From assembly GCA_011390245.1 (NCBI GenBank), contig JAABSR010000004.1:1-35246 (forward strand): 35,246 nt of DNA, written 5' to 3'. The translations under genes and the position numbers were made by a program. Source of the stretch: Campylobacterales bacterium. Lineage in GTDB: Bacteria > Campylobacterota > Campylobacteria > Campylobacterales > JAABSR01. This document shows positions 17,512 to 25,863 of this stretch, one piece after another (position 1 is the first letter of the stretch; the number at the start of each line of letters is the position of its first letter). Under the pieces are notes generated by a model. It was not told the origin of the DNA. It saw nothing but the letters and a program-made list of their open reading frames with translations, and made no database searches.

Positions 17512-18440
17512 TTCCCATCCTCATAAAAATCAAAAATCCTAAGTTTTGAAGACCTAGCTCTTATGTTTCTTTTGCACTCTTCTTTTGTTGGTGTTATTGG
17601 CTTTTTTGTTACTATTTTGCCAAGTGCGTTATCTCCTCCACACTCACATCTCATGATATCTTTTGGGCAGATACACTCTTTAGAGTACTCTTTAAATCTA
17701 TTCTTTATAATTCTATCTTCTAGAGAGTGAAAAGAGATTATAGCAACTCTTTTGCATTTTATAGCTACGATGTTTTGGAGTAGCTCTTCTAACTCTTTTA
17801 GCTCTTGATTTACCTCTATTCTGATCGCTTGAAAAGGAAGAGTGGCTGGATTTATTCTGCCCCCTTTTATGGTCTCTTTGCAAATCTCTGCAAGCTCTAT
17901 AGCACTTTTTATCTCTTTTTTGGCTCTATGTTTTATTATGTTTTCTGCCAAGCTTAGAGCACTACTTATCTCCCCATAATCTCTAAAAATTCGCACAAGC
18001 TCATCTTTTGAGTAGCTATTTATTACATCTTTTGCACTAAAGCTTCTATCTCTATCCATCCGCATATCTAGACTACTGCTATCAAATCCAAATCCTCTCT
18101 CTTTTTTATCTAGCTGCAAAGAGGAGACACCAATATCTGCCAAAACTCCACCTACTACCTCTCCTTTTAGTTCATGCAAAGCTTTTGAAAAAGGTAGGTG
18201 GATAAATCTTACTCTGTTTTTATACTCTTTTAGCCTCTTTTTTGAGAACTCTATAGCCTCTAAATCTCTATCAATACAGATTAGCTCCCTTCCACTTTTT
18301 GCTCTCAGAAGTGCCTCACTATGACCCCCATATCCCAAAGTACAATCTACCAAAGTGCCCTCTATATCATCAAAAGCCTCTACCACTTCCCTCTCCAACA
18401 CTGGAATATGTGGTATTGTAAGTTCATCCCTTTTTTGCAT
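17508..18440 (-). CDS. rsmH: 16S rRNA (cytosine-1402-N4)-methyltransferase RsmH
   Basis: RsmH (MraW) methylates N4 of C1402 in the ribosomal decoding centre. Seen in the 310 residues are HIPVLEREVVEAF at the N-terminus, the SAM-binding loop DCTLGYGGHSEALL, the ADIGVSSLQLD motif near 100, the family signature FDSSSLDMRMD, and ISFHSLEDRIIKNRF near 230. A cysteine-rich insertion (CICPKDIMRCECGG), usual in this family, follows. AAAGAG lies near the ATG, inside the upstream metallophosphatase gene, which it overlaps by 17 bases. It is coupled to ftsL downstream. Confidence 0.97.
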   Translation of the reverse strand: MQKRDELTIPHIPVLEREVVEAFDDIEGTLVDCTLGYGGHSEALLRAKSGRELICIDRDLEAIEFSKKRLKEYKNRVRFIHLPFSKALHELKGEVVGGVLADIGVSSLQLDKKERGFGFDSSSLDMRMDRDRSFSAKDVINSYSKDELVRIFRDYGEISSALSLAENIIKHRAKKEIKSAIELAEICKETIKGGRINPATLPFQAIRIEVNQELKELEELLQNIVAIKCKRVAIISFHSLEDRIIKNRFKEYSKECICPKDIMRCECGGDNALGKIVTKKPITPTKEECKRNIRARSSKLRIFDFYEDGN

Positions 18441-19188
18441 ATACTCTTTTTGCCTTTTGTGTCACAATCTCTATATTTTCTATATCAAAACCATACTCAC
18501 ATTTTGTCAAAATAGCACAACTTAGAGAGTTTCCATATACACAACCTGTGTCAATACCTAGTGCAAATTTATCTCTTTTTGGTTTTGAGAAAACCTGATG
18601 ACCATATATGATAAAACCCTCTCTCCCATCATATACCTCACTCCAAAAGTTGCTACCTCCACTCTCTACATATCTGCCACTCTCATCTACTGACCTCATG
18701 TGCATCACTTTAGATAAGTGCTTTTTATCATCGCTTTCTAGATTTGTGTCAATATCTACACCTCCATGAAGAAGTGTGATATTTGAGATTTTTTTATATA
18801 TTGGCATATTTAGGAGATACTCTATATTTTTACTATCTAGAGAGTTGATTAGCTCTTTTTGATTTGAATTTAGAGATATAGGGTTTGCCTCATTTTTATG
18901 CTTTAACTCTTTTTCATGCTCAAGATATCTCACTATCTTATCTTCATGATTCCCCATTATTGTTATAATATTTTGTGATCTTAAAAACTTCAAAACCTCT
19001 TTTGAGTGTAAGCCCTTGCTTATAGTATCGCCCAAAGCTATCTCTATATCTTTTTTTTGATTTGGCTCTATTTTATCACGAAGTTTTATAAGCTCATCTA
19101 GGCAACCATGTATATCTCCATAAGCTATTAGCCTCTCTTTTTGTCCTCTATCCCATAGGGTAGAGAATCTCTTGAGCAATGAAATCAC
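18424..19188 (-). CDS. Calcineurin-like metallophosphatase, PrpA/ApaH-related
   Basis: The 254-residue protein has the metal-binding blocks of the calcineurin-like phosphoesterases in order: GDIHGC near residue 24, GDTISKG near 52, GNHED near 79, LLHGGVD near 138 and YGHQVF near 194. The layout is that of bacterial serine/threonine phosphatases and symmetrical diadenosine tetraphosphatases. The second block normally reads GD-(Y/L)-V-(D/N)-RG, so the conserved arginine contacting phosphate is replaced by lysine (SKG); substrate preference may differ. The GTG start follows GGAGAG and overlaps the aldo/keto reductase by 41 bases. I cannot say whether its substrate is a protein or a nucleotide. 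Confidence 0.8.
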   Translation of the reverse strand: MISLLKRFSTLWDRGQKERLIAYGDIHGCLDELIKLRDKIEPNQKKDIEIALGDTISKGLHSKEVLKFLRSQNIITIMGNHEDKIVRYLEHEKELKHKNEANPISLNSNQKELINSLDSKNIEYLLNMPIYKKISNITLLHGGVDIDTNLESDDKKHLSKVMHMRSVDESGRYVESGGSNFWSEVYDGREGFIIYGHQVFSKPKRDKFALGIDTGCVYGNSLSCAILTKCEYGFDIENIEIVTQKAKRVYAKKG

Positions 19189-20170
19189 ACCTCTCCAATA
19201 TAGAGCTTTCTAGCTTAATATCAAATGAGCCTAATATCTCATCAAGCTGCTTTGTGTTTCTAGCTCCAATAATAGTTGAAGCTACAAAATCAAAGTGCAT
19301 ACTCCATGCCACTGCTAGCTGCACAGGGGTTATCCCTATCTCTTTTGCTAACTCCATATATTTTGCACTCAGGGCTAAAGTCTTATCATTTACAAATCTT
19401 TTTGCCATGCTATTTTGTCTATCACTAAGTGATATATATTTTGTAAATCTTGCTTCAGGAGGTAAGAAACCACCTTGATATTTACCACTTAAAACTCCCC
19501 CAGCTATTGGAGAGTATGGGAGAAGTGAGATATTCTCTTTTTGGCAAACTTCAGATATAGAATCTAAAAATCTTCTATTTAAAAGAGAGAAGTTGTTTTG
19601 TATAGATTCAAATCTTTTTAGATTTTTAAATCTAGATATCTCATTAGCCTTGCTTAGTCCATAAGCAGTATCATTTGAGGTGCCAATATATCTTATTTTG
19701 CCCTCTTTGATTAGCTCATCCATAACCTCTAGGCTCTCTTCAAGTGGAGTTATAGGATCTGGCCAATGTACTTGATATAAATCTATGTAGTCAGTTTTTA
19801 GTCTCTTTAGCGAATCCTCCAATGCTTTTTTTATGTGAAATCTATCAATTGCAGTAAGACCATGTCTAATAGGAGGCACAAACCAACCAGAGGCAGCTCC
19901 AGCAACTTTGGAAGCAATAATCAAAGAGCTTCTATCAATGCCTCTCTCCTTCATCCACTCTCCAATAATCTCCTCTGTAATGCCAGCTAGTTTTCTATTT
20001 GGCGGCACTGGATATAGCTCTGCGGTATCAAAGAAGTTTATTCCTCTCTCATACGCCATATCCATCACTTCAAAAGACTCTTCTTTGCTACTCATAAGTC
20101 CAAAAGTCATTGTTCCTAAGCATATAGGAGTAACCCTAAGTCCACTTTTTCCAATATATCTATAATCCAT
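19148..20170 (-). CDS. Aldo/keto reductase
   Basis: A 340-residue NAD(P)H-dependent oxidoreductase of the aldo/keto reductase superfamily, a TIM barrel. The tetrad is visible: D and Y in FFDTAELYP, K in IIASKVAG, and H in YQVHWPD. The C-terminal cofactor-binding region contains STIIGARNTKQLDE. It resembles Tas/YajO-type members; the substrate cannot be read from sequence. I start it at ATG 20170, immediately preceded by AGGAGAGAAG; the track ORF adds 13 residues from the mreC frame. The start overlaps the mreC stop by 11 bases, so it is part of the long co-directional run rather than a stand-alone gene. Confidence 0.92.
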   Translation of the reverse strand: MDYRYIGKSGLRVTPICLGTMTFGLMSSKEESFEVMDMAYERGINFFDTAELYPVPPNRKLAGITEEIIGEWMKERGIDRSSLIIASKVAGAASGWFVPPIRHGLTAIDRFHIKKALEDSLKRLKTDYIDLYQVHWPDPITPLEESLEVMDELIKEGKIRYIGTSNDTAYGLSKANEISRFKNLKRFESIQNNFSLLNRRFLDSISEVCQKENISLLPYSPIAGGVLSGKYQGGFLPPEARFTKYISLSDRQNSMAKRFVNDKTLALSAKYMELAKEIGITPVQLAVAWSMHFDFVASTIIGARNTKQLDEILGSFDIKLESSILERCDFIAQEILYPMG

Positions 20171-21011
20171 CTTCTCTCCTTTTCTTAATATTTTCACCGA
20201 CACTATCAAGAGGGATAGAGGTTATGTTTAAATCACTGCTATCTTTTGCTATGCCTTCTTTTATAACCCAAAAATATTTGGGATGCAAAATATCAGCATA
20301 AGGTGTTATAGTTGCAATTTTATAGCCTTGACTCTTTTTTATCTCTTTTACTACCCCTACTTCAATACCCTCAAAAAATATATCATCTAAGCCACTAGTT
20401 TTCACAATATCTCCTGGATTTACACTCATCCATGAAGGTATGAAATCTACCAAAACCTCCTCATCGCTACTGTTGCTTCTAACAATACCAGGTGCTCTAT
20501 CATCTCCCACATACACGCTATAGCTACACTTTTCAGCACCATTTAAAAGACCAAGAGATCTACCATTTGAGTTTACTACTACGCCTGCTGCATATCCATC
20601 TTGAATTAGTCCATATATTTTATCGCTATTCTCTCTTTTAAAATCAACCCAAACCCTATGAAAATCTCCAAGCTGGACATACGATATAACTCTTGAGAGC
20701 TGGATATCAATCTCGTTTTGAGTTTGGTTTTTTGCTGCATAAAGAAGAGACTCTAGTTCACTTTTGCTGTTTTGGTATTTTATATCTAGATTTTCATATC
20801 TAAGAAGCTTCTGCTTTAGCTCTTCAATTCTGCTCTTTTGATCAAAATGCGAATCTATAGAATCTGAGATAAAGTCAATAGAGTGAATGTAAGCCTTTTT
20901 TATGCTATCAGTAATAAAGAGGAAAGAGCTTTGAATATCTTCACTTAAGCGCAAAGAGCCTATAAAAACGGCAATAAGTATAATAACCGTAACTATTGAG
21001 CTCTTTACCAT
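20160..21011 (-). CDS. mreC: Rod-shape-determining protein MreC
   Basis: MreC is the periplasmic scaffold that links MreB filaments to the elongation peptidoglycan synthases. The 283-residue protein has an N-terminal TM (SSIVTVIILIAVFIGSLRL), a dimerising coiled coil at about 50-90 (RIEELKQKLLRYENLDIKY), then the beta-barrel domains with GLIQDGYAAGVVVNSNGRSLGLL and VNPGDIVKTSGLDDIFFEGIEVGVV. Both of those regions are characteristic of MreC. mreB, the usual upstream neighbour, is absent; a two-TM protein of unknown function is there instead, ten bases away. The coding end overlaps the aldo/keto reductase start. Confidence 0.93.
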   Translation of the reverse strand: MVKSSIVTVIILIAVFIGSLRLSEDIQSSFLFITDSIKKAYIHSIDFISDSIDSHFDQKSRIEELKQKLLRYENLDIKYQNSKSELESLLYAAKNQTQNEIDIQLSRVISYVQLGDFHRVWVDFKRENSDKIYGLIQDGYAAGVVVNSNGRSLGLLNGAEKCSYSVYVGDDRAPGIVRSNSSDEEVLVDFIPSWMSVNPGDIVKTSGLDDIFFEGIEVGVVKEIKKSQGYKIATITPYADILHPKYFWVIKEGIAKDSSDLNITSIPLDSVGENIKKRREDGL

Positions 21012-21021
21012 GGTACTCTAT

Positions 21022-22035
21022 CTAAACAAAAAGTTCTACAGGATAGTGTTTACCACTCTCTTTTAGGCTAAGGTAGGCTTTAAATTTTTGCATCTCATCA
21101 TTTGAGGTATTGATTAGCCTCTCATTTGCTCTATCAATCATCTCTAAATCAAAAAGCACATAGATATAAGCATCTTCTGCATGCTCATAGTTGTCGCTAA
21201 AATACTCAAATAGTTTAACCCAATCATCAGGCAAGTAGTACATTTTTGAAATTTTTGCAAGTTCGATTAGATCATCTTTTTGAAATTTTGCATTTTTGAT
21301 CAATCCTAGTAACTCCTCATTGCTAAAGCTTACATCTAGTTTCTTCTCAAACATAAGCTTTAAGATATCAAATATTCTCTTTTTATCTTTTGAAATGATA
21401 TCTATATATTTTTTTATCTCTTTTGAGTGGTTGTTATCTATAATATTCTCAAATGCAATTAGCTTTAAATCTTCATCCTCTTCTTGATTTTTTAATATTT
21501 CAAAAGCATACTTAGTATCACTTTTTAGTCTATTTAGTCTATTTTTTTTCAAAATATCACTCTTTTTAGGTAGGTGATATTTTTTTAGATCAATGTACTC
21601 ACCGCTATAGACTTTTGATATATCCTCAAAAAGCTCATCCATCTCCTCATTGCCGCTTCTTTGTGATGAGACATCAGGGTACATTTTTGCTCTTCTTAGG
21701 ATAAAGTACAACTCTTGATACTCTTTTGTTTTTATATCTGTATCTATCTCATCATCAACAACTCTTCTTTTTATAAACTCCACTAGATTCTTGTGATCTT
21801 TTTGATATCTTCTTTTATGGAAGTAATCTTTCACTTTTGCAAACATTAAATGTATTGAGGTGAGCAAAAACATAACAATAAGAGGAAATACAACCCAAAG
21901 TGCTACAGTCTGTGATACATTCATATCCAGAAATGGTATAGTAAGGCTAAACTCACCACCAATGTTTACATAGGTATAAACCCCAACTATGGCAATCAAA
22001 ACTGCAGAGTAGATCATAAATCTCTTAAATTGCAT
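21022..22035 (-). CDS. Unrecognised two-TM membrane protein with helical cytoplasmic domain, upstream of mreC
   Basis: I do not recognise this 337-residue protein. Two hydrophobic segments (about residues 5-23 and 44-69) are separated by a short loop containing IGGEFSLTIPFLD. The remaining 265 residues are charged, lysine- and glutamate-rich and predicted helical by eye (KKYIDIISKDKKRIFDILKLMFEKK), with no cysteine pairs or obvious catalytic motif. The double-TM hairpin followed by a long cytoplasmic helical part is superficially like LapA/LapB-type scaffolds, but I cannot support homology. It starts one base after the dksA-like stop and ends ten bases before mreC. The spacing suggests a membrane scaffold role linked to envelope growth, by inference only. 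Confidence 0.8.
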   Translation of the reverse strand: MQFKRFMIYSAVLIAIVGVYTYVNIGGEFSLTIPFLDMNVSQTVALWVVFPLIVMFLLTSIHLMFAKVKDYFHKRRYQKDHKNLVEFIKRRVVDDEIDTDIKTKEYQELYFILRRAKMYPDVSSQRSGNEEMDELFEDISKVYSGEYIDLKKYHLPKKSDILKKNRLNRLKSDTKYAFEILKNQEEDEDLKLIAFENIIDNNHSKEIKKYIDIISKDKKRIFDILKLMFEKKLDVSFSNEELLGLIKNAKFQKDDLIELAKISKMYYLPDDWVKLFEYFSDNYEHAEDAYIYVLFDLEMIDRANERLINTSNDEMQKFKAYLSLKESGKHYPVELFV

Positions 22036-22036
22036 A

Positions 22037-22396
22037 CTAACCCTTTTTTTGCTGTTTTTCTATTATTTCTCTACAGACTATACAATATTTTGCATGTGGT
22101 TTTACTTTTAATCTCTGCATACCTATTAGCTCTTCGCACATTTCACATGTACCATAAGTGCCATCTTTTATCTTGCTAAGTGCATAATCAATCTCTTCTA
22201 GCTCTTTTTTTTGCTGTTTTGTAATTGATACATCTATAAGGCTATCTGCACTCACCAAAGCATAATCTCCCTCATCTCTTATCTCATATGAGTTGATCTC
22301 ATCATAATCTTTTGCCGAACTCTCAATATTTTTCTTTATCTGTAAAACCCTAGTTTTTAGTATCTCTGAAAAATATTTTAGATCACTCTCTCTCAT
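22037..22396 (-). CDS. DksA/TraR-type zinc-finger protein
   Basis: The 119-residue protein has an N-terminal coiled coil (about 1-80) and a C-terminal four-cysteine zinc finger, CEMCEELIGMQRLKVKP followed by CIVC, the mark of the DksA/TraR family. DksA enters the RNA polymerase secondary channel and, with ppGpp, adjusts transcription of ribosomal and biosynthetic promoters. The tip between coiled-coil helices carries acidic residues (DEGDYALVSADSLID), consistent with that role. GGAG lies five bases before the ATG. Its place after accD-rlmH matches the order I recall from Campylobacter jejuni. Confidence 0.9.
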   Translation of the reverse strand: MRESDLKYFSEILKTRVLQIKKNIESSAKDYDEINSYEIRDEGDYALVSADSLIDVSITKQQKKELEEIDYALSKIKDGTYGTCEMCEELIGMQRLKVKPHAKYCIVCREIIEKQQKKG

Positions 22397-22411
22397 AAAA
22401 ACTCCAATAAT

Positions 22412-22876
22412 TTATTTGTGATATGGGTGGTTATTGATAATAGAAAAGGCTCTATAAATCTGCTCATATAAAACTACTTTAGCTATCTTATGTCCCATAG
22501 TCAATCTACTAAGCGAGATAGAGATATCACAAGACTTTACAAAATCTCTATCAAAACCGTAAGCACCTCCGATTAGAAAAGTCACTCTACTTCTATCCAA
22601 GAAAAGTCTGCTAAACTCAAAAGAGTCTATGTCCTTTGATTCTGGATGAAGGGCTACGCTAAAGCACTCATCTCTGTATTTGCTAAGTGCTTTAGAATAC
22701 TCCTCTTGTGAGGTTTTTGGACTATCTTTTTGAGCTTTTGTTATCTCTTTATTTATCACATTTACATCCTCAAGCTCTACACCAAAAGATTTTAGAAGTT
22801 TTTGGTGGTGTTTGAAAATCTGGTTATACTCTCCATCCTCCTTTTTACCAATAAAAACCACTCTTATTTTAGACAA
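22412..22876 (-). CDS. rlmH: 23S rRNA (pseudouridine-1915-N3)-methyltransferase RlmH
   Basis: RlmH is a small SPOUT-class enzyme that methylates pseudouridine 1915 in helix 69 of 23S rRNA on assembled ribosomes. The trefoil-knot SAM site is seen as FLIGGAYGFDRDF near residue 100 and the C-terminal signature LSRLTMGHKIAKVVLYEQIYRAFSIINNHPYHK is nearly complete. At 154 residues the length is typical. The start is TTG, overlapping accD by 13 bases. The ribosome-binding site is poor, so it probably depends on translation of accD. Confidence 0.95.
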   Translation of the reverse strand: MSKIRVVFIGKKEDGEYNQIFKHHQKLLKSFGVELEDVNVINKEITKAQKDSPKTSQEEYSKALSKYRDECFSVALHPESKDIDSFEFSRLFLDRSRVTFLIGGAYGFDRDFVKSCDISISLSRLTMGHKIAKVVLYEQIYRAFSIINNHPYHK

Positions 22877-23760
22877 AATTGTGAATCTTTTTCCTGATTT
22901 TTTATTAGTTTTTGGTTACTTTTAGTCATAAAAAAAGAGAGAAGATTAGATATAGTTGATCTCATCTCCTCTCTAGTGACTATCATATCAATAAGTCCAT
23001 GCTCTAGTAAAAATTCAGCACTTTGAAACCCTTCTGGCAAATCCGCACCAATTGTCTGCTTTATCACCCTAGAGCCAGCAAAACCAATCATCGCACCAGG
23101 TTCAGCAATAATAATATCACCCAAAAAGGCAAAAGATGCACTAACACCGCCCATTGTTGGGTCAGTAAGTACTGAGATATAGGGAAGTTTTGCATCTTGA
23201 AGTTTTGTAAGAGCAGCTGAGGTTTTTGCCATCTGCATAAGTGAAAATGTAGATTCTTGCATTCTAGCACCACCACTTGCACTCACAATAACCAATCCGC
23301 ATCTATTTTCGCAAGCTCTATTGATAGCTCTTACTATTTTTTCACCCTCTACAGAGCCTAAACTTCCACCCATAAATCTAAAATCAAAAAAAATAATTTC
23401 AGCCTTAACACCAAGTATAGTGCAAGTTCCACTGTAAATAGATGTGCTTCTACCACATCTATTTTTACCCTCTTCTATCCTCTTTCTATAGCTCTTTTTA
23501 TCTACAAATTTCAATGGGTCTGTAGGTTCAAGTTTTGAATCATGCTCTCTAAAGCTTCCCTCATCACACAATAATCTCACTCTATCTTCTAGTCCTAACT
23601 TCATGTGATAATTGCATTTTGGGCATACATTAAAATGCACTACTACCTCTTTGTAAAACATGAGTGCTTGACAACTTGGGCATTTTATCCAGTGAGCTGG
23701 AGCATCGTTTTTGCTAGGTTGTGATCTTCGGACTTTTGCAAATAGGTCAGTGAATCCCAT
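22864..23760 (-). CDS. accD: Acetyl-CoA carboxylase carboxyltransferase subunit beta
   Basis: AccD pairs with AccA to move the carboxyl group from biotin to acetyl-CoA, giving malonyl-CoA for fatty-acid synthesis. The N-terminal zinc ribbon is present as CPSCQALMFYK and CPKCNYHM (residues 28-53). The carboxyltransferase core follows with VSASGGARMQESTFSLMQMAKTS and the glycine-rich DPTMGGVSASFAFLGD. The 298-residue length is normal. AAGGGG precedes the ATG, which overlaps the upstream inositol-monophosphatase-family gene by 14 bases. accA is not in the window. Confidence 0.97.
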   Translation of the reverse strand: MGFTDLFAKVRRSQPSKNDAPAHWIKCPSCQALMFYKEVVVHFNVCPKCNYHMKLGLEDRVRLLCDEGSFREHDSKLEPTDPLKFVDKKSYRKRIEEGKNRCGRSTSIYSGTCTILGVKAEIIFFDFRFMGGSLGSVEGEKIVRAINRACENRCGLVIVSASGGARMQESTFSLMQMAKTSAALTKLQDAKLPYISVLTDPTMGGVSASFAFLGDIIIAEPGAMIGFAGSRVIKQTIGADLPEGFQSAEFLLEHGLIDMIVTREEMRSTISNLLSFFMTKSNQKLIKNQEKDSQFCLK

Positions 23761-24478
23761 GTTTACCCCTTATCATATTTTTTATGTACTCAAAGCTCTC
23801 TTTGGTTTTACTTACAAGGATATATCTCTCATTTATCTCTCTATAAAAATCTTCACACATAAAAAGACCAGCTTTTACATCATAGTCTCTAGCCTCTCCG
23901 CTAAAGAGTAAAAAATCTACCTCATGTGCATAAGCCAAAGAGAGAGCAAGAGCACCAGGACTTCTAAATTTTACCCTATTTATTGCAAGTTCCATAGCTA
24001 TCTCACAATTTGCATAGGCTTTTTCAAAAAGTCCAATTTTTGAGTAGCTATTTAGCTCCACAGCACTATAGCTATCACACCCTAGTTTGCCTTTTCTAAA
24101 ACCTTGCTTATCTTTTATAAAAACATCACCATTTGCAAAATTGCAAACAATACCCACAAGAGGCTTCTCATCACTATCGCACAAAGCAACAGAAGCACCA
24201 TAATATGGAAAATTTGATAGAAAATTTGCACTACCATCAATAGGGTCAATATAGATAATATTCTCCCCCTTGCCAACAATACCACACTCTTCAGATCTTA
24301 TCTCTCCAAAATCTATGAGATTTTCAATAAAAATAGACTCAGCAAAAAGATCTACACCTGTTGATATATCTCCACCTGCTCCTATCTCTTTTTTCTCATA
24401 TAGCTCATCTTCTCTTTTTTTGCTTAAAACTTCATAGATACTATTTAGAGCTTTTAGAGTAGAGCGTACAAAATCCAA
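23747..24478 (-). CDS. Inositol monophosphatase family protein (SuhB-like)
   Basis: The 243-residue protein shows the lithium-sensitive phosphatase fold: GAGGDISTGVDLFAE near residue 33, the metal-binding motif IYIDPIDGSANF near 75, and a C-terminal DYDVKAGLFMCE near 190. The usual SEE motif appears as RSEECG. Family members hydrolyse inositol phosphate, fructose bisphosphate, NADP or PAP; SuhB also acts in rRNA antitermination. Which applies here is not visible. Start is TTG two bases after the gltD stop with a weak ribosome-binding site, so translational coupling is likely. Confidence 0.88.
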   Translation of the reverse strand: MDFVRSTLKALNSIYEVLSKKREDELYEKKEIGAGGDISTGVDLFAESIFIENLIDFGEIRSEECGIVGKGENIIYIDPIDGSANFLSNFPYYGASVALCDSDEKPLVGIVCNFANGDVFIKDKQGFRKGKLGCDSYSAVELNSYSKIGLFEKAYANCEIAMELAINRVKFRSPGALALSLAYAHEVDFLLFSGEARDYDVKAGLFMCEDFYREINERYILVSKTKESFEYIKNMIRGKHGIH

Positions 24479-24480
24479 AA

Positions 24481-25860
24481 TTATGCCAATCTCTCAATAA
24501 TCTTTTTTGCGGCTTCTCTACCATCTAGAGCTGCGGTTACAACAAGATCTGCACCTCTAAAGCAATCGCCTCCAGCAAATACATTCAAACAACTACTTTC
24601 ATAATTTTCATCCAATATTGCCCTCCCTTTTTTGTCCACTTTGATACCAGCCTCCTCGAAAAAGCTTGGATGTTCAAGTGAAAAACCAAGAGAGAATATG
24701 ACAATATCAGCATCCACTAAGTGCTCTGTATTTGGGACTACCTCGCATGCTTCTCTGCCGCTCTCATCTCTCTCTCCAAGTGTTGTATTTTCACACTCTA
24801 CGCCTATTACAACCCCTTCTTCATCTACACTTACTGCCTTAGGTGATACTTGAAAAACAAACTCTACGCCCTCTTCTTTGGCGTTTCTAACCTCTTTTTT
24901 GCTTCCTGGCATATTCTCTTCATCTCTTCTATATAAAATCTTAACAGACTTTGCACCCTCTCTAATAGAAGTTCTAACACAATCCATAGCTGTATCTCCA
25001 CCACCTATAACAACTACTCTTTTATCTTTTACATCTATGTTTTGCTTATTTTCTAGACCAAATATCTTTCTTTGAATATTTACCAAAAACTCCATAGCAG
25101 CGTAGCAGCCATTAGCTTTTTCATTTAAAATCCCAGCACTATTTTGTTTTGTTGCACCAATTCCTAGATATATTGCATCAAACTCTTTTTGCAATTTTTT
25201 AAACTCTATATCTTTTCCTATCTCTTTGTTTAGATGCAACTTCATGCCAGCTTTTGTCAAAGAATCTACCCTTCTTTCCACCACGCTTTTTTCTAGCTTA
25301 AATCCAGGAATCCCATAAGTTAACAATCCTCCAGCTCTATCGCTCCTCTCAAACATCTCCACTCTAATGCCAGCTCTTAGTAGAAATGTAGCAACGGAAA
25401 GCCCAGATGGCCCAGAGCCTATAACGGCTACCTTTTTATTTGATAGTTTACTTGGAAATTTTGGAGAGAACTCTTCCTCAAAACCCCTCTCAGATATATA
25501 AACCTCTATAGCTCCTATAGTTATCGCCCCATATCCATCATTTAGAGTACAGTCCCCCTCACACAATCTATCCTGAGGACAGACCCTTCCCATAATCTCA
25601 GGAAATGGCGAGCTCTCATTAGAGATATTAAATGCAAGCTCCAAATCCTTTTCGCTAATCTTTTTTAGCCATTGGGGGATATAGTTTCCTAGAGGGCACT
25701 TATTTAAACAGTATGGATCACCACACTGTACACATCTGTTTGCCTGAGGTGAAGCCTCTTCTGTGGTATATTTTGTATATATCTCACTAAAATCTTTTAT
25801 CCTCTCTACCACGCCCCTTTTTCTAGGGTCGATTCTCTTTAAGTTAAAAAATCCTTGCAT
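24481..25860 (-). CDS. gltD: Glutamate synthase (NADPH) small subunit
   Basis: GltD feeds electrons from NADPH through FAD and iron-sulfur clusters to GltB. The N-terminal cluster cysteines appear in CVQCGDPYCLNKCPLG and CPQDRLCEGDC (residues 42-105). The FAD-binding Rossmann motif is VIGSGPSGLSVATFLLRAG near 147, and the NADPH motif is VVIGGGDTAMDCVRTS near 287. A C-terminal GGDCFRGADLVVTAALDGREAA closes the FAD site. At 459 residues it is normal length. It starts three bases after gltB, with GGAG upstream. Confidence 0.97.
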   Translation of the reverse strand: MQGFFNLKRIDPRKRGVVERIKDFSEIYTKYTTEEASPQANRCVQCGDPYCLNKCPLGNYIPQWLKKISEKDLELAFNISNESSPFPEIMGRVCPQDRLCEGDCTLNDGYGAITIGAIEVYISERGFEEEFSPKFPSKLSNKKVAVIGSGPSGLSVATFLLRAGIRVEMFERSDRAGGLLTYGIPGFKLEKSVVERRVDSLTKAGMKLHLNKEIGKDIEFKKLQKEFDAIYLGIGATKQNSAGILNEKANGCYAAMEFLVNIQRKIFGLENKQNIDVKDKRVVVIGGGDTAMDCVRTSIREGAKSVKILYRRDEENMPGSKKEVRNAKEEGVEFVFQVSPKAVSVDEEGVVIGVECENTTLGERDESGREACEVVPNTEHLVDADIVIFSLGFSLEHPSFFEEAGIKVDKKGRAILDENYESSCLNVFAGGDCFRGADLVVTAALDGREAAKKIIERLA

Positions 25861-25863
25861 ATT

